Part shown: positions 1 through 9,983 of the stretch, piece after piece | Position numbering within the stretch: position 1 is the first letter of the stretch | Layout of the letters: every line of letters starts with the position of its first letter | Notes under the pieces: generated by a model | The model's input: the letters and a program-made list of their open reading frames with translations, nothing else | What the model was told of the DNA's origin: nothing | The model's database searches: none | Source of the DNA: Phenylobacterium sp. | GTDB lineage: Bacteria; Pseudomonadota; Alphaproteobacteria; Caulobacterales; Caulobacteraceae | Length of the DNA: 64,000 bases | Reading direction: 5' to 3' | NCBI GenBank assembly: GCA_018001015.1 | Contig: JAGNIV010000002.1 | Location: 288,192 to 352,191 of the forward strand | Position numbers and translations under genes: made by a program

Positions 1-401
1 TGGGCGGCATCCCCGACATCATGTTCGTGATCGACACCAACAAGGAAGCGATCGCGATCCAGGAAGCCCGCAAGCTGAACATCCCGGTCATCGCCATCCT
101 GGACACCAACTGCAATCCGGACGGCATCACCTATCCTATCCCGGGCAATGATGACGCCGCGCGCGCCATCCAGCTGTATTGCGACCTGATGGCCGACTCG
201 GTCCTCGACGGTCTGGCCGCTGGCCAATCGGCCGCCGGCGTCGACCTGGGCGCCTCCGTGGCCCCCATCGAGCCGACCTTGGCCCGTGAGCTGACCCCGG
301 AACCGGTCGTGACCGAGGCCGAGATGGCCCCGGCCGCTGCTGAACCCGAGACCACCGCGGCGGAAGCCCCGGCGGCTGAACCGACCGCGACCCAGGACTA
401 A
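1..401 (+). CDS. rpsB: 30S ribosomal protein S2 (C-terminal part)
   Basis: The gene enters from before the window, so only its C-terminal part is visible. The frame is open from position 3 and reads [20 protein letters not shown], the conserved S2 segment, then [26 protein letters not shown], also typical of S2. The last 50 or so residues form a low-complexity tail rich in Ala, Glu and Pro, as is common in alphaproteobacterial S2. S2 sits on the small ribosomal subunit near the S1 docking site. The gene is followed by tsf, the almost universal bacterial order. An internal ATG at 21 opens a shorter frame but is not the true start. Confidence 0.97.
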   Translation, partial: GGIPDIMFVIDTNKEAIAIQEARKLNIPVIAILDTNCNPDGITYPIPGNDDAARAIQLYCDLMADSVLDGLAAGQSAAGVDLGASVAPIEPTLARELTPEPVVTEAEMAPAAAEPETTAAEAPAAEPTATQD

Positions 402-495
402 GTCGGAGGCCCGCCTCCGGCGAGCCGACACGAAACACGACACGGCGGGGCTCTAGATGGGTCCCGCCAACCCATTTGATCTGAAGGAGCTCACC

Positions 496-1434
496 ATGGC
501 GGAAATCACCGCTGCGCTGGTCAAGGACCTGCGCGAGAAATCCGGCGCGGGCATGATGGACTGCAAGAAGGCCTTGCAGGAAAACGGCGGCGACGTCGAA
601 GCCTCCATCGACTGGCTGCGCACCAAGGGCCTGTCCAAGGCCGCCAAGAAGTCCGACCGCGCTGCCGCTGAAGGCCTGGTGGCCGGCAAGCTGAGCGACG
701 ACGGCAAGACCGGCGTGCTCATCGAGCTGAACGCCGAGACCGACTTCGTGTCCAAGAACGACAAGTTCCAGGACGCGGCCCGCGACTGCGCCCTCGTGGC
801 CCTGGGCATCGACGGCGACGTCGAGGCCATCGCCGCGGCCAAGACCCCCAAGGGCGAGGTCGTCAGCGACGTGATCACCAACCTGATCGCGACCATCGGC
901 GAGAACATGCGCCTGCGCCGCTCGGCCCGCCTGAGCGTCGCCCAGGGCGCCGTGGCCCTCTACCTGCACAACGCGCAGGGCGATGGCGTCGGCCGTCTCG
1001 GCGTGCTCGTCGCGCTGGAAGGCGCTGGCGACCAGGCCGTGCTGAAGGACGTGGGCCGTAAGATCGCCCTGCACGTGGCCGGCACCCCGACCCCGCCGCT
1101 GGCGCTCACCGAGGCCGACCTGGACCCCGCCGCCGTCGAGAAGGAAAAGAAGTTCCTCACCGACCAGGCGCTGGAATCGGGCAAGCCCATCGGCGTCGTC
1201 GAGAAGATGATCGAAGGCCGCATCCGCAAGTGGCAGGAAGAAGTGGTGCTGCTGAAGCAACCCTTCGTCATGAACCCGGACCTGACCATCGAGCAGCTGA
1301 TCGCCGACACCGCCAAGGAAACTGGTTCGCCGGTGACCGTGAAGGGCTTCGTGCGCTTCGCCCTGGGTGAAGGCGTTGAGAAGAAGGTCGACGATTTCGC
1401 CGCCGAAGTGGCGTCGATGACCGGCCAAGGCTAA
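496..1434 (+). CDS. tsf: Translation elongation factor Ts
   Basis: EF-Ts is the cytoplasmic nucleotide exchange factor that releases GDP from EF-Tu. The N-terminal UBA-like region reads [22 protein letters not shown], the family signature, followed by the core segment [15 protein letters not shown]. The protein has 312 residues, normal for the family. I chose the ATG at 496 because AAGGAG lies at 484-489 with good spacing and the conserved N-terminus begins there. An in-frame upstream start at 457 would add 13 unconserved residues. A CTAG motif at 453-456 may mark a secondary promoter. The gene is co-oriented with rpsB and closed by a strong terminator. Confidence 0.97.
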   Translation: MAEITAALVKDLREKSGAGMMDCKKALQENGGDVEASIDWLRTKGLSKAAKKSDRAAAEGLVAGKLSDDGKTGVLIELNAETDFVSKNDKFQDAARDCALVALGIDGDVEAIAAAKTPKGEVVSDVITNLIATIGENMRLRRSARLSVAQGAVALYLHNAQGDGVGRLGVLVALEGAGDQAVLKDVGRKIALHVAGTPTPPLALTEADLDPAAVEKEKKFLTDQALESGKPIGVVEKMIEGRIRKWQEEVVLLKQPFVMNPDLTIEQLIADTAKETGSPVTVKGFVRFALGEGVEKKVDDFAAEVASMTGQG

Positions 1435-1457
1435 CTCCAGGCACATAAAAAGACGGC

Positions 1458-1496
1458 CCAAGGGCGCCGTGCGTTCGACGCGCACGGCGCCCTTGG
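1458..1496 (+). terminator. Rho-independent terminator after tsf
   Basis: A perfect 16-bp stem (1458-1473 with 1481-1496) encloses a 7-nt loop (1474-1480) and is followed by TTTA. It lies 24 nt after the tsf stop and 37 nt before pyrH. It probably separates rpsB-tsf from the pyrH group or attenuates read-through; the short T tail suggests the stop may be partial. Confidence 0.85.
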
Positions 1497-1533
1497 TTTA
1501 TGTAGTACCGCCCAAGATTCTCGAGAGCGCCCC

Positions 1534-2253
1534 ATGTCCGACGCCAAGCCGCGCTACAAGAAGATCCTCTTGAAGATGTCGGGCGAGGTCCTGATGGGCG
1601 ACGCCCTGTTCGGCATCGACACCGCGACCATCGATGCGGTGGCTCAGGACATCAAGGAAGTGGTGGACGCCGGGGTGGAGCTCTGCCTGGTGGTGGGCGG
1701 CGGCAACATCTTCCGCGGCGTCTCGCTGGCCGGAAAGGGCATGGACCGGGCCAGCGCCGACTATATGGGCATGTTGGCCACGGTGATGAATGCGCTCGCC
1801 CTGCAGGGCGCCCTGGAAAAGGCCGGCGTGGATACGCGGGTCCAGTCCGCCATCCCGATGGACGCGGTCTGCGAGCCCTATATCCGCAGGCGGGCCCAGC
1901 GCCACATCGAGAAGGGCAGGGTGGTGATCTTCGCCGCCGGCCTCGGCGCACCCTTCTTCACGACCGACACGCCCGCGGCCCTGCGCACGGCCGAGATGGG
2001 CTGCGACGCCCTCTTCAAGGGCACCAGCGTGGACGGCGTCTATACCGCCGACCCCAAGAAGGATCCCAGCGCCCGGCGCTATGAGACCCTCAGCTACCAG
2101 GACGTGCTGGCCCAGGACCTGCGGGTCATGGACGCCTCGGCCATCGCCCTGATGCGCGACAACAACGTCCCCATCGTGGTGTTCTCGATCCGCGAGCGGG
2201 GCAACTTCATGAAGGTGCTGCAGGGCGAAGGCGTCTTCACCACCATCGCCTGA
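1534..2253 (+). CDS. pyrH: UMP kinase
   Basis: UMP kinase phosphorylates UMP to UDP in pyrimidine synthesis; the bacterial enzyme is a hexameric amino acid kinase-fold protein. The N-terminus [17 protein letters not shown] carries the phosphate-binding Lys, [10 protein letters not shown] is the glycine-rich loop, and [17 protein letters not shown] is the C-terminal nucleotide-binding segment. At 239 residues it has the family length. It lies between tsf and frr, its usual place. Confidence 0.97.
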   Translation: MSDAKPRYKKILLKMSGEVLMGDALFGIDTATIDAVAQDIKEVVDAGVELCLVVGGGNIFRGVSLAGKGMDRASADYMGMLATVMNALALQGALEKAGVDTRVQSAIPMDAVCEPYIRRRAQRHIEKGRVVIFAAGLGAPFFTTDTPAALRTAEMGCDALFKGTSVDGVYTADPKKDPSARRYETLSYQDVLAQDLRVMDASAIALMRDNNVPIVVFSIRERGNFMKVLQGEGVFTTIA

Positions 2254-2291
2254 CCACGCCGACAACCTTTTGACTTGAGGGAGACGCACCC

Positions 2292-2858
2292 ATGGCCGAC
2301 GCAGAAAAGCCGGTGCTTTCGCACTACCGGGATCGCATGGACAAGGCGATCTCCGCCCTGAAGGACGAGTTCGCCAGCCTGCGCACGGGCCGCGCCTCGG
2401 CCGGCCTGCTCGATCAGGTGATGGTCGAGGCCTATGGCTCGACCGTGCCCTTGAATCAGGTGGCCGCCGTCAGCGTCCCCGAGCCCCGCTCCATCACCGT
2501 CAGCGTCTGGGACAAGGGCATGGTGGTGTCGGTGGAGAAGGCGATCCGCTCCTCGGGCCTCGGCTTCAATCCGGTCAACGAAGGCACGAACCTACGCATT
2601 CCGATCCCGCCGCTCACTGAGGAGCGCCGCAAGGAGCTGGCCAAGATCGCCGGCAAGTACGCCGAGCAGCAGAAGATCGCCGTCCGCAACGTCCGCCGCG
2701 ACGCCAATGACGACCTCAAGAAGGCCGAGAAGAACGGGGCCATCAACCAGGACGACCAGAAGCGCATGGAGACCGAGGTCCAGAAGATGACCGACGAGGC
2801 CATCAAGCGCGTGGACGAAGCCTTGAAAACCAAAGAGCAAGAGATCATGCAGGTTTAG
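2292..2858 (+). CDS. frr: Ribosome recycling factor
   Basis: RRF works with EF-G to split the post-termination ribosome. The 188-residue protein has the expected length and motifs: [19 protein letters not shown] near the N-terminus, the central [21 protein letters not shown] signature region, and a long helical C-terminus. A purine-rich GAGGGAGA precedes the ATG. It follows pyrH by 38 nt, so the two are probably co-transcribed. Confidence 0.97.
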   Translation: MADAEKPVLSHYRDRMDKAISALKDEFASLRTGRASAGLLDQVMVEAYGSTVPLNQVAAVSVPEPRSITVSVWDKGMVVSVEKAIRSSGLGFNPVNEGTNLRIPIPPLTEERRKELAKIAGKYAEQQKIAVRNVRRDANDDLKKAEKNGAINQDDQKRMETEVQKMTDEAIKRVDEALKTKEQEIMQV

Positions 2859-2895
2859 TCGTCCACACTGCCCCGAAGGACGAAACGGAAAACGC

Positions 2896-3648
2896 ATGGC
2901 CTCCGCTCCCACAGAGCCGCCCGCCAAGGACGCGCCACTGCACGTGGCGATCGTCATGGATGGCAATGGCCGATGGGCCAAGCGCCGGGGGCTGCCGCGC
3001 AAACTGGGCCACCCCAAGGGCGTGGAGGCGATTCGCCGGGTTGTGGAGGCGGCCCCCGACCTGGGCGTCCGCTGGCTCACCCTCTATGCCTTCTCGACGG
3101 AGAATTGGGGCCGGCCGGCCGGCGAGGTCGCCGAGGTCATGCGGCTGCTGAAGCACTATGTGAACAGTGACCTCGACAAGCTGACCCGCGAGGGCGTCAA
3201 GGTCCGCATCCTGGGCCGCCGCGAAGGCCTGCCGCCGGACGTCGCCGAGATCGTCGAGCGCGCCGAGGCCCGCACCGCCCACAACGACAAATTCTTCCTG
3301 CAGGTGGCCTTCAACTATGGCGGCCGCGCCGACATCGTCGACGCCGCCCGGGCCCTGGTGGCCGACGCCCTGGCCGGGAAGATCGATGCGGCCTCGATCA
3401 CCGACGCGACCTTCGAAGCCCGACTCTCCACCGGCGGCCTGCCGCCCCCCGATCTGGTGGTGCGCACCAGCGGCGAACAGAGGCTCTCCAACTTCCTGCT
3501 GTGGGAGTCGGCCTATTCGGAGTTCGTGTTCCCCGACGTGCTCTGGCCTGATTTCACCCCCGACCATCTGCAGTCGGCGATCGATGAGTTCCACCGGCGT
3601 GAGCGCAGGTATGGCGCCGTCGCGGACGATGTCCTTGCCGCCGGCTAA
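2896..3648 (+). CDS. uppS: Undecaprenyl diphosphate synthase (cis-prenyltransferase)
   Basis: UppS condenses isopentenyl diphosphate with farnesyl diphosphate to form the C55 lipid carrier for peptidoglycan and other envelope polymers. HVAIVMDGNGRWAKRRG contains the catalytic Asp (about residue 22) of the P-loop, LTLYAFSTENWGRP is the second conserved block, and PDLVVRTSGEQRLSNFLLW is the C-terminal signature. Length is 250 residues, normal. Its end overlaps the start of cdsA, so the two are translationally coupled. Confidence 0.96.
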   Translation: MASAPTEPPAKDAPLHVAIVMDGNGRWAKRRGLPRKLGHPKGVEAIRRVVEAAPDLGVRWLTLYAFSTENWGRPAGEVAEVMRLLKHYVNSDLDKLTREGVKVRILGRREGLPPDVAEIVERAEARTAHNDKFFLQVAFNYGGRADIVDAARALVADALAGKIDAASITDATFEARLSTGGLPPPDLVVRTSGEQRLSNFLLWESAYSEFVFPDVLWPDFTPDHLQSAIDEFHRRERRYGAVADDVLAAG

Positions 3649-4471
3649 GCGTTTCAACTGGTCCAATCTGGGCGTGCGGGTGGCTTCGGCCACGGTTCTC
3701 GTGCCGACTGCGCTGGCCGCGGTGTGGTTCGACACGGGCCTGGCCGCGGGCGGCTGGCCCTTCCTGGTGATGATCGCCGTGGCCGTCGCGCTACTGTCCA
3801 TCGAGTGGGGGGGGATGAGCGCGCCCTACGCGCCGGTCCGTGTCTCCACCGCCGTGACCGTCGCCATCCTGGCCGGGGTGTTCCTGGCGCATCGCGACCA
3901 TATGTGGCTCGCTTGGAGCGGGCTGCTGCTGGGGGGCGTGGCCTCCGCCCTGGTGGCCCGCGGTGTGGCCGAACGGCCGGCGGACGCCGCCTTCGGGGTT
4001 TTCTACATCGGCATCGCCTGCATCTGCCTGGTCTGGCTGCGCGCCATGGATCAAGGCCACTGGTGGACCCTGATGCTGTTCGCCATCACCTGGACCGCCG
4101 ATATCGCCGCCTTCGCGGTCGGCAGCGCCCTAAAGGGGCCTAAGCTCTGGCCGCGCTTCTCACCGAACAAGACCTGGTCGGGCTTCGTGGGCGGCCTGTT
4201 CTTCGCCATGGCGGTGGGCGCCCTGATGACCATCATCCCGGCCTTTGAGCTCAACATGGCCGCCGGCGCCCTGGTGGGGTTGCTGGGCGGGCTGGCCACC
4301 ATGGCCGGCGATCTCTGGGAATCGGCCTTGAAGCGCCGCTTCGGGGTGAAGGACTCGGGCAACCTCATCCCCGGCCATGGCGGCTTGCTGGACCGGGTCG
4401 ATGGTCTGTTGTTCGCCGTGGTGATTATCGCCGCCGCCCGCCTGGTGAACCACCTGGGATGGGGCCATTGA
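3629..4471 (+). CDS. cdsA: Phosphatidate cytidylyltransferase (CDP-diacylglycerol synthase)
   Basis: CdsA converts phosphatidic acid and CTP to CDP-diacylglycerol in the inner membrane, the precursor of all phospholipids. The roughly 280-residue protein is strongly hydrophobic with about seven membrane segments. [13 protein letters not shown] and [20 protein letters not shown] are the CDS signature segments near the C-terminus. Two in-frame starts are possible, 3611 and 3629, both inside the end of uppS; I chose 3629 because the residues after it resemble the family N-terminus. It overlaps dxr by 13 nt. Confidence 0.94.
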   Translation: MSLPPAKRFNWSNLGVRVASATVLVPTALAAVWFDTGLAAGGWPFLVMIAVAVALLSIEWGGMSAPYAPVRVSTAVTVAILAGVFLAHRDHMWLAWSGLLLGGVASALVARGVAERPADAAFGVFYIGIACICLVWLRAMDQGHWWTLMLFAITWTADIAAFAVGSALKGPKLWPRFSPNKTWSGFVGGLFFAMAVGALMTIIPAFELNMAAGALVGLLGGLATMAGDLWESALKRRFGVKDSGNLIPGHGGLLDRVDGLLFAVVIIAAARLVNHLGWGH

Positions 4472-5658
4472 GCCTCCCGCGCCGCCTCAGCGTCCTGGGC
4501 TGCACCGGCTCGGTCGGCGTCTCCACCCTCGACCTCATCGAGAAATCAGGCGCCGAGGTCGAGATCATCGCGCTGACCGCCGGCCGCAATGTCGAACGCC
4601 TGGCTCAGCAGGCCCGCCAATGGCGGCCGAAGCTGGCGGTGATCGAGGACGAAACCAGACTTGCTGAGTTGCGCGACCGGCTCGCCGGGACCGGCATCGC
4701 CGCCGCCGCCGGAGCCAACGCCGTGGTCGAGGCCGCGGCCATGGACGCCCAGTGGGTGATGTCGGCCATCGTCGGATTCGCGGGGCTGGGGCCGACCCTG
4801 GCGGCCGCGCGAGCCGGGGCCATCGTCGCCCTGGCCAACAAGGAGAGCCTGGTCTGTTCCGGGCCGCAACTGCTGCGCATCGCCAAACTGGCGGGCGGGG
4901 TGGTGATTCCGGTCGATTCCGAGCATTCGGCGATCTTCCAGGTCTTCGACCCCATGGTCGCCCAGCACGTCTCACGCCTGGTGCTCACCGCCTCGGGTGG
5001 ACCATTCCGGGGCTGGACGCGGGATCAGATGCGCCTGGCCAGCGTCGAGCAGGCCGTGGCCCATCCGATGTGGGACATGGGGGTCAAGATCTCCATCGAC
5101 TCGGCGACCATGATGAACAAGGGTCTGGAGATGGTGGAGGCGGCCTATCTGTTCGCCATGCCGCCCGAGCGGGTCGATGTGATCGTCCATCCGCAGTCGA
5201 TCATCCATTCGATGGTGGAATATGTTGACGGCTCAACCCTGGCCCAGCTCGGCGCGCCGGATATGCGAACCCCGATCGCCTGCGCCCTGGCCTGGCCCGA
5301 CCGTCTTCCCTGGCCTGCGCCCAAGCTGGACCTGGCTCAGGTCGGCCAACTCACCTTCGAGGCGCCCGACTACGAGCGATTCCCCGCGCTTCAGATCGCC
5401 AAGGACGCCCTGGCGGCCGGCGGCGCGGCCCCCGCGGTGATGAACGCCGCCAATGAGGTCGCGGTGGCCGCATTTCTTGACCGTCGCATAGGCTTTCTCG
5501 ATATTGCCGCAATCGTAGCCGACACACTCGAACGTGTTGAGGCCAAGGGCCTCGCGGGGGAACCCAACAGCGATGTCCTCGAGGGTGCAAAGGCGACAGA
5601 TGCAATGGCGCGTCGCGTTGCGTGCGATGTCGTCGCCGGCCTTTGTCCGGCGTCGTAA
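4459..5658 (+). CDS. dxr: 1-deoxy-D-xylulose 5-phosphate reductoisomerase
   Basis: Dxr makes 2-C-methyl-D-erythritol 4-phosphate, the committed step of the MEP isoprenoid pathway, using [22 protein letters not shown] is the NADPH-binding motif, [10 protein letters not shown] is conserved, [11 protein letters not shown] carries metal ligands, and [13 protein letters not shown] is the active-site segment. Length is 399 residues, typical. The ATG at 4459 overlaps the cdsA end; a TTG at 4468 is an alternative. Later MEP steps are encoded by ispDF in this same window. Confidence 0.96.
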   Translation: MGPLSLPRRLSVLGCTGSVGVSTLDLIEKSGAEVEIIALTAGRNVERLAQQARQWRPKLAVIEDETRLAELRDRLAGTGIAAAAGANAVVEAAAMDAQWVMSAIVGFAGLGPTLAAARAGAIVALANKESLVCSGPQLLRIAKLAGGVVIPVDSEHSAIFQVFDPMVAQHVSRLVLTASGGPFRGWTRDQMRLASVEQAVAHPMWDMGVKISIDSATMMNKGLEMVEAAYLFAMPPERVDVIVHPQSIIHSMVEYVDGSTLAQLGAPDMRTPIACALAWPDRLPWPAPKLDLAQVGQLTFEAPDYERFPALQIAKDALAAGGAAPAVMNAANEVAVAAFLDRRIGFLDIAAIVADTLERVEAKGLAGEPNSDVLEGAKATDAMARRVACDVVAGLCPAS

Positions 5659-5672
5659 GGAGTAACCGCGCC

Positions 5673-6878
5673 ATGCTTTCATTGCTGCAAACCGCTGTCT
5701 CCTTCGTGCTGGTGCTGACCCTTGTGGTCACCGTCCATGAGCTGGGCCACTTCTGGGCCGCTAAGAGCTTCGGCGTCGCCATCGACCGGTTCTCGATCGG
5801 CTTCGGGAAGGCGATCGCCTCCTGGACCGACAAGTCCGGCGTGCAATGGCGGATCGGCTGGGCGCCGGTGGGCGGGTATGTGGCCTTCTCCGGCGATGAC
5901 AACGCCGCCAGCGTCCCCGACCAGGACGACCTGGACACCATGCGCCAGGCCATCGTGGCTCGGGAGGGGCAGGGGGCGCTCTCCCGCTATTTCCACTTCA
6001 AGCCGATCTGGCAGCGCGCGGTGATCGCCGCGGCCGGCCCGATGGCGAATTTCGTCCTCGCCGTCGTTATTTTCGCCGTCCTGATCCTGGCGCTGGGGGA
6101 ACATCTGCTGCCGGCCAAGGTGGCTTCCGTCACCCCTGGCAGTCCCGCGGCGGCGGCCGGCTTCCGGCCTGGCGACCTGATCGCGGAGGCCGATGGCCGG
6201 CCGGTCAAGAGCTTCATGGACCTCGGCGAGGTGGCGCAACTCCGAGTGAACCTGCCAACCGAGTTCGTCGTGCGACGCGGGGCGCAGGACGTCACACTGA
6301 CTGCGACTTCCAAGCTGCAGATGCGCTCTGATGGGCTCGGCGGCGAGCGCATGCAGGGAACCTTGGGCATCATCCCCGCCCAAGCGCCCGAAGACTTTGT
6401 TCACGTCCGCTACAACCCCATCGAAGCGGTCGGCAAGGGCGTCGAACGCACCTGGCGCGTGCTCAGCACCACGGTCTACTACCTCGGCCGGATGGTGACG
6501 GGCCAGGTCTCGGCCGATCAGTTGAGCGGCCCACTAGGTATCGCCCGCGTTTCGGGCCAGGTGGCTCAGGCTGGAGCGGTCGGCGCGCCGGATCTCGGCT
6601 CACAGATTCTGGGCTCCGGCGTCGCCCTCCTGGGTCTGGCCGCCGTGCTTTCGGTGGGCATCGGGTTCATGAACCTGCTGCCGGTGCCCGTGCTGGACGG
6701 GGGCCACCTGCTGTTCTACGCCTACGAAGCTGTGGCCCGCAGGCCTCTCGCGGCCAAGGTTCAGGCCGCCGGCTATCGTGTGGGCCTTGCGCTGTTGCTG
6801 GGATTGATGTTGTTCGCGACCTGGAACGATCTGCAGCAACTGCGTGTGTTCAAAATCCTCGGCGGTCTGCTTTCCTGA
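5673..6878 (+). CDS. rseP: RIP metalloprotease RseP / MmpA (site-2 protease)
   Basis: This inner-membrane zinc protease cuts transmembrane segments during regulated proteolysis; the Caulobacter homologue MmpA is known to degrade the PodJ polarity factor. The HExxH site is at residues 22-26 (VHELGHFW) in the first membrane helix. A PDZ domain lies near residues 140-220 (VTPGSPAAAAGFRPGDLI), and NLLPVPVLDGGHLLFY is the C-terminal motif that completes the zinc site. AAGGAG at 5657-5662 fixes the start at 5673. Its place between dxr and bamA is conserved. Confidence 0.95.
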   Translation: MLSLLQTAVSFVLVLTLVVTVHELGHFWAAKSFGVAIDRFSIGFGKAIASWTDKSGVQWRIGWAPVGGYVAFSGDDNAASVPDQDDLDTMRQAIVAREGQGALSRYFHFKPIWQRAVIAAAGPMANFVLAVVIFAVLILALGEHLLPAKVASVTPGSPAAAAGFRPGDLIAEADGRPVKSFMDLGEVAQLRVNLPTEFVVRRGAQDVTLTATSKLQMRSDGLGGERMQGTLGIIPAQAPEDFVHVRYNPIEAVGKGVERTWRVLSTTVYYLGRMVTGQVSADQLSGPLGIARVSGQVAQAGAVGAPDLGSQILGSGVALLGLAAVLSVGIGFMNLLPVPVLDGGHLLFYAYEAVARRPLAAKVQAAGYRVGLALLLGLMLFATWNDLQQLRVFKILGGLLS

Positions 6879-6908
6879 CCCCCCCCATTTCCGTTGACGG
6901 CAGAAACG

Positions 6909-9308
6909 ATGCAAAGAACCCGCGCCCACAGCGCCGCGCTCGCCTCCGGCCTCGCCCTGCTCCTGGGCTCGACCGCGCTTACCCTGCCGAGTCTCGCCTT
7001 CGCCCAGGCCGCTGAGCAATCTGGCGTCGTGCAGCGGATTATTGTCGAGGGCAATGAGCGGATCGAGCAGTCGACCGTGCTTTCCTACCTGCCGATTCAG
7101 CCCGGGGAGACCGCCGATCCGGCCAAGCTCGACCTGGCGCTGAAGGCTCTATTCCGCACCGACCTGTTCTCGGACGTGAAGATCAACCTGCTGAACGGCG
7201 ACCTGACCATCACGGTCGTGGAGAACCCGATCGTCAACAAGGTGGTCTTCGAGGGCAATTCCGGCCTGAAGGAAGACAAGTTGCGCGATGAGGTCACGGT
7301 GCGCCCGCGCGGCATCTTCACCCGCGCCAAGGTGCAGGCCGACGTCCAACGCATCGTCGAACTCTATCGCCGGTCCGGCCGGATCTCCGCCACCGTGACG
7401 CCGAAGATCGTCGAACTGCCCCAAAAGCGCGTCGACCTGATCTTCGAGATCGACGAAGGCCCCAAGAGCGGCGTGCTGCGGGTCAACTTCCTGGGCAACG
7501 AGGAATTCTCCGACAACGATCTGCGCGATGTCGTCGTGACCGAGCAGACCAGCTGGTACAAGTTCTTCTCGTCCAACGCCAACTATGACCCCGACCGTCT
7601 CGAGTACGACAAGGAGCAGCTGCGCAAGCACTACCGCAACCGCGGCTTCTACGACTTCCGAGTGATCTCGGCGGTGGCCGAGCTGTCCACCGACAAGAAC
7701 GGCTTCGTGATCACCTATACCCTGGATGAGGGCCCGGAATACAAGTTCGGCAAGATCTCCGTGGAGACCGAGCTGCAGAAGTTGGACAAGAACCTGCTGC
7801 TGCAACTGGTGCCGATCCGCTCGGGCGAGATCTACGAAGACGAAAAGATCGAGAGCGCCACAGACTCGCTGACCTTCGCCGCCGGCGCCGCGGGCTTCGC
7901 CTCGGTGGACGTGCGTCCGCGCTATGTGGCCAACAAGGAAACCAAGACCGTCGATGTGGTCTTCCAGGTCCGGGAAGGTCCGCGCGTCTACGTAGAGCGC
8001 ATTGATATCGTCGGCAACAGCCAGACCCTGGATTACGTCATCCGCCGGGAGCTGAACCTCGTGGAGGGCGACGCTTACAACCGCGCCCTGGTGGACCGTT
8101 CGAAGAACAACATCCGCGCCCTTGGCTTCTTCAAGGACGTCAATATCGAGGAAATTCCGGGCTCCGCCCCCGACCGCACCACTCTGCAGGTCAAGGTCGA
8201 GGAGCAGCCGACCGGCGAGCTCTCCTTCAGCGCCGGTTATTCGTCCGTCGACCAGCTGGTGCTCGACCTCGGGATCACGCAGCGCAACTTCCGCGGCCGT
8301 GGCCAGGACGTCCGCGCCCGGATCTCGGTGGGCTCCCTGCGCCAACAGGTGGACTTCTCCTTCACCGAGCCGCGCTTCCTGGGCCGCAATCTGCGGGCCG
8401 GGGTGGACATCTATTCCTACCGCTACGACCTGACCGACTATTCGGCCTATCAGACCAGCACGCTGGGTATGAACCTGCGGGCCGGCTTCCCGCTGACGCT
8501 CAACTCGTCGATGAGCACCCGCTATGTGCTGCGGCAGGACGAGGTGGACATCGATGACAGCTACTGCGATCCGACCCTGCCGGTCGTGTCGCTGTCGCTC
8601 TGCGCCCAGCGCGGGGCGTTCCTGACCTCCCTCGTGGGCTACGGCCTGCGTCTGGATCGCCGGAACAACCCGATCAATCCGACCCGCGGCTTCTATGCTG
8701 ATATCAGCCAGGATCTGGCGGGGGTCGGCGGCGACGTGAACTACATCAAGACCGACCTCGCCGGCGGCTGGTATCACGGCTTCAACAAGAATTTCATTCT
8801 CAGCGTCACCGGCCAGGCGGGCTACATCGCCGGTTGGAGCGGGGACACGATCCGCATCAACGACCGCTCCTACAAGGGCGGCAACAGCTTCCGGGGCTTC
8901 GAGACCGCCGGCCTGGGTCCGCGCGACACCAACTTCGCCCGCAGCGACGCGCTCGGCGGCCGGGCCTACGCCATTGGTTCAGTCGAGATGACCATTCCGA
9001 CCTTCGTGCCCGAGCAGTACGGCATCAAGGCCGCCGTGTTCACCGACTTCGGCACCGTTGGCCTGCTGGACGACATCGATAAGCAATATCAGCCCGGCTC
9101 TATCAATCCTGTCACGGGCCTGCCCTATCCTGCCGGGACGCGCGATCCGCTGATCTTCGACGATCTCTCGCTGCGCGCCACGGCCGGCCTGTCGGTGTTC
9201 TGGAAGTCGCCCATGGGTCCCATCCGTTTCGACTTCAGCCAAGTTTTGGCCAAAGAAGACTACGACAAGACCGAAACCTTCCGTTTCTCCACTTCAACGA
9301 AGTTCTGA
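6909..9308 (+). CDS. bamA: Outer membrane protein assembly factor BamA
   Basis: BamA is the central channel of the BAM complex that inserts beta-barrel proteins into the outer membrane. A signal peptide covers about residues 1-33 and ends LPSLAFAQAA. Five POTRA repeats follow, for example VQRIIVEGNERIEQSTVLSY and VYVERIDIVGNSQTLDYVI, then a C-terminal barrel from about residue 430 ending in FRFSTSTKF with a terminal Phe. The mature part has the typical size (about 800 residues in total). I prefer ATG 6909 over TTG 6894 because the signal peptide starts there. It is followed at once by skp. Confidence 0.96.
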   Translation: MQRTRAHSAALASGLALLLGSTALTLPSLAFAQAAEQSGVVQRIIVEGNERIEQSTVLSYLPIQPGETADPAKLDLALKALFRTDLFSDVKINLLNGDLTITVVENPIVNKVVFEGNSGLKEDKLRDEVTVRPRGIFTRAKVQADVQRIVELYRRSGRISATVTPKIVELPQKRVDLIFEIDEGPKSGVLRVNFLGNEEFSDNDLRDVVVTEQTSWYKFFSSNANYDPDRLEYDKEQLRKHYRNRGFYDFRVISAVAELSTDKNGFVITYTLDEGPEYKFGKISVETELQKLDKNLLLQLVPIRSGEIYEDEKIESATDSLTFAAGAAGFASVDVRPRYVANKETKTVDVVFQVREGPRVYVERIDIVGNSQTLDYVIRRELNLVEGDAYNRALVDRSKNNIRALGFFKDVNIEEIPGSAPDRTTLQVKVEEQPTGELSFSAGYSSVDQLVLDLGITQRNFRGRGQDVRARISVGSLRQQVDFSFTEPRFLGRNLRAGVDIYSYRYDLTDYSAYQTSTLGMNLRAGFPLTLNSSMSTRYVLRQDEVDIDDSYCDPTLPVVSLSLCAQRGAFLTSLVGYGLRLDRRNNPINPTRGFYADISQDLAGVGGDVNYIKTDLAGGWYHGFNKNFILSVTGQAGYIAGWSGDTIRINDRSYKGGNSFRGFETAGLGPRDTNFARSDALGGRAYAIGSVEMTIPTFVPEQYGIKAAVFTDFGTVGLLDDIDKQYQPGSINPVTGLPYPAGTRDPLIFDDLSLRATAGLSVFWKSPMGPIRFDFSQVLAKEDYDKTETFRFSTSTKF

Positions 9309-9313
9309 TCCTC

Positions 9314-9943
9314 ATGACGATTAAAAATCTTGTCGCGGCGACCTGTGTCGCCGCGCTGTCGCTCACCGCGAGTTCGCAGGCCTTCGCCCAGGCCGCGGCC
9401 GGACCGGCCATCACTCACGGACCGGCGATCCCGGGCGTCTGCGTCATGTCGATCGAAGGCGTCATCAGCGGCTCGACCGTCGGCAAATACGTCCAGACCC
9501 GCCTGCAGCAGATCGCCACCCAGGTCGGCGCCGAACTGAAGGCCGAGGAAACAGCCATCCAGAATGACGCCAAGACCCTGGACGGCCAGAAGGCGACCCT
9601 TGATCAGGGGACCTTCGAGCAACGCGCCGCCGCCCTGCAGGTCCGCGCCAACGCCTATCAGCGCAAGTCTCAGCTCCGCGAACGCGAACTGCAGGCGACC
9701 CAGCAAAAGGCGCTTGGCCGCGTTGGCCAGGAACTGGACCCGATCATCCGTCAGGTCTACCAGCAGCGCCAGTGCAGCCTCCTGCTGCAACGCGACGCCC
9801 TGGTCATCGCCAATCCGGCGATGGATATCAGCCCGACCATGACCACGGCTCTGAACGCCAAGATCACCCAGTTCGCTTTCGACCGCGAACGCCTGGACCA
9901 ACCGGCCGCAGCGCCGCAAGCTGGCGCCGCCGTCCGCAAGTAG
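9314..9943 (+). CDS. skp: OmpH/Skp family periplasmic chaperone
   Basis: Skp-type proteins hold unfolded outer-membrane proteins in the periplasm and pass them to BamA. The N-terminus is a signal peptide with a cleavage site near SSQAFAQAA. The body reads VMSIEGVISGSTVGKYVQTRL, the OmpH start, then a long region rich in Gln, Ala and Glu that should form coiled-coil tentacles (about residues 70-150). Length is 209 residues, slightly above enteric Skp. It lies 5 nt after bamA and before lpxD. The fold is assigned with confidence; the exact client range is not. Confidence 0.88.
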   Translation: MTIKNLVAATCVAALSLTASSQAFAQAAAGPAITHGPAIPGVCVMSIEGVISGSTVGKYVQTRLQQIATQVGAELKAEETAIQNDAKTLDGQKATLDQGTFEQRAAALQVRANAYQRKSQLRERELQATQQKALGRVGQELDPIIRQVYQQRQCSLLLQRDALVIANPAMDISPTMTTALNAKITQFAFDRERLDQPAAAPQAGAAVRK

Positions 9944-9983
9944 AACGACTCGGCTTATGCGCGGGTCGAGCTGAGAGTGCTTG

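Noticed and set aside
136-1485. Long - strand open frame opposite rpsB and tsf
   Set aside because: It covers two certain genes and the terminator stem; no recognisable protein features.
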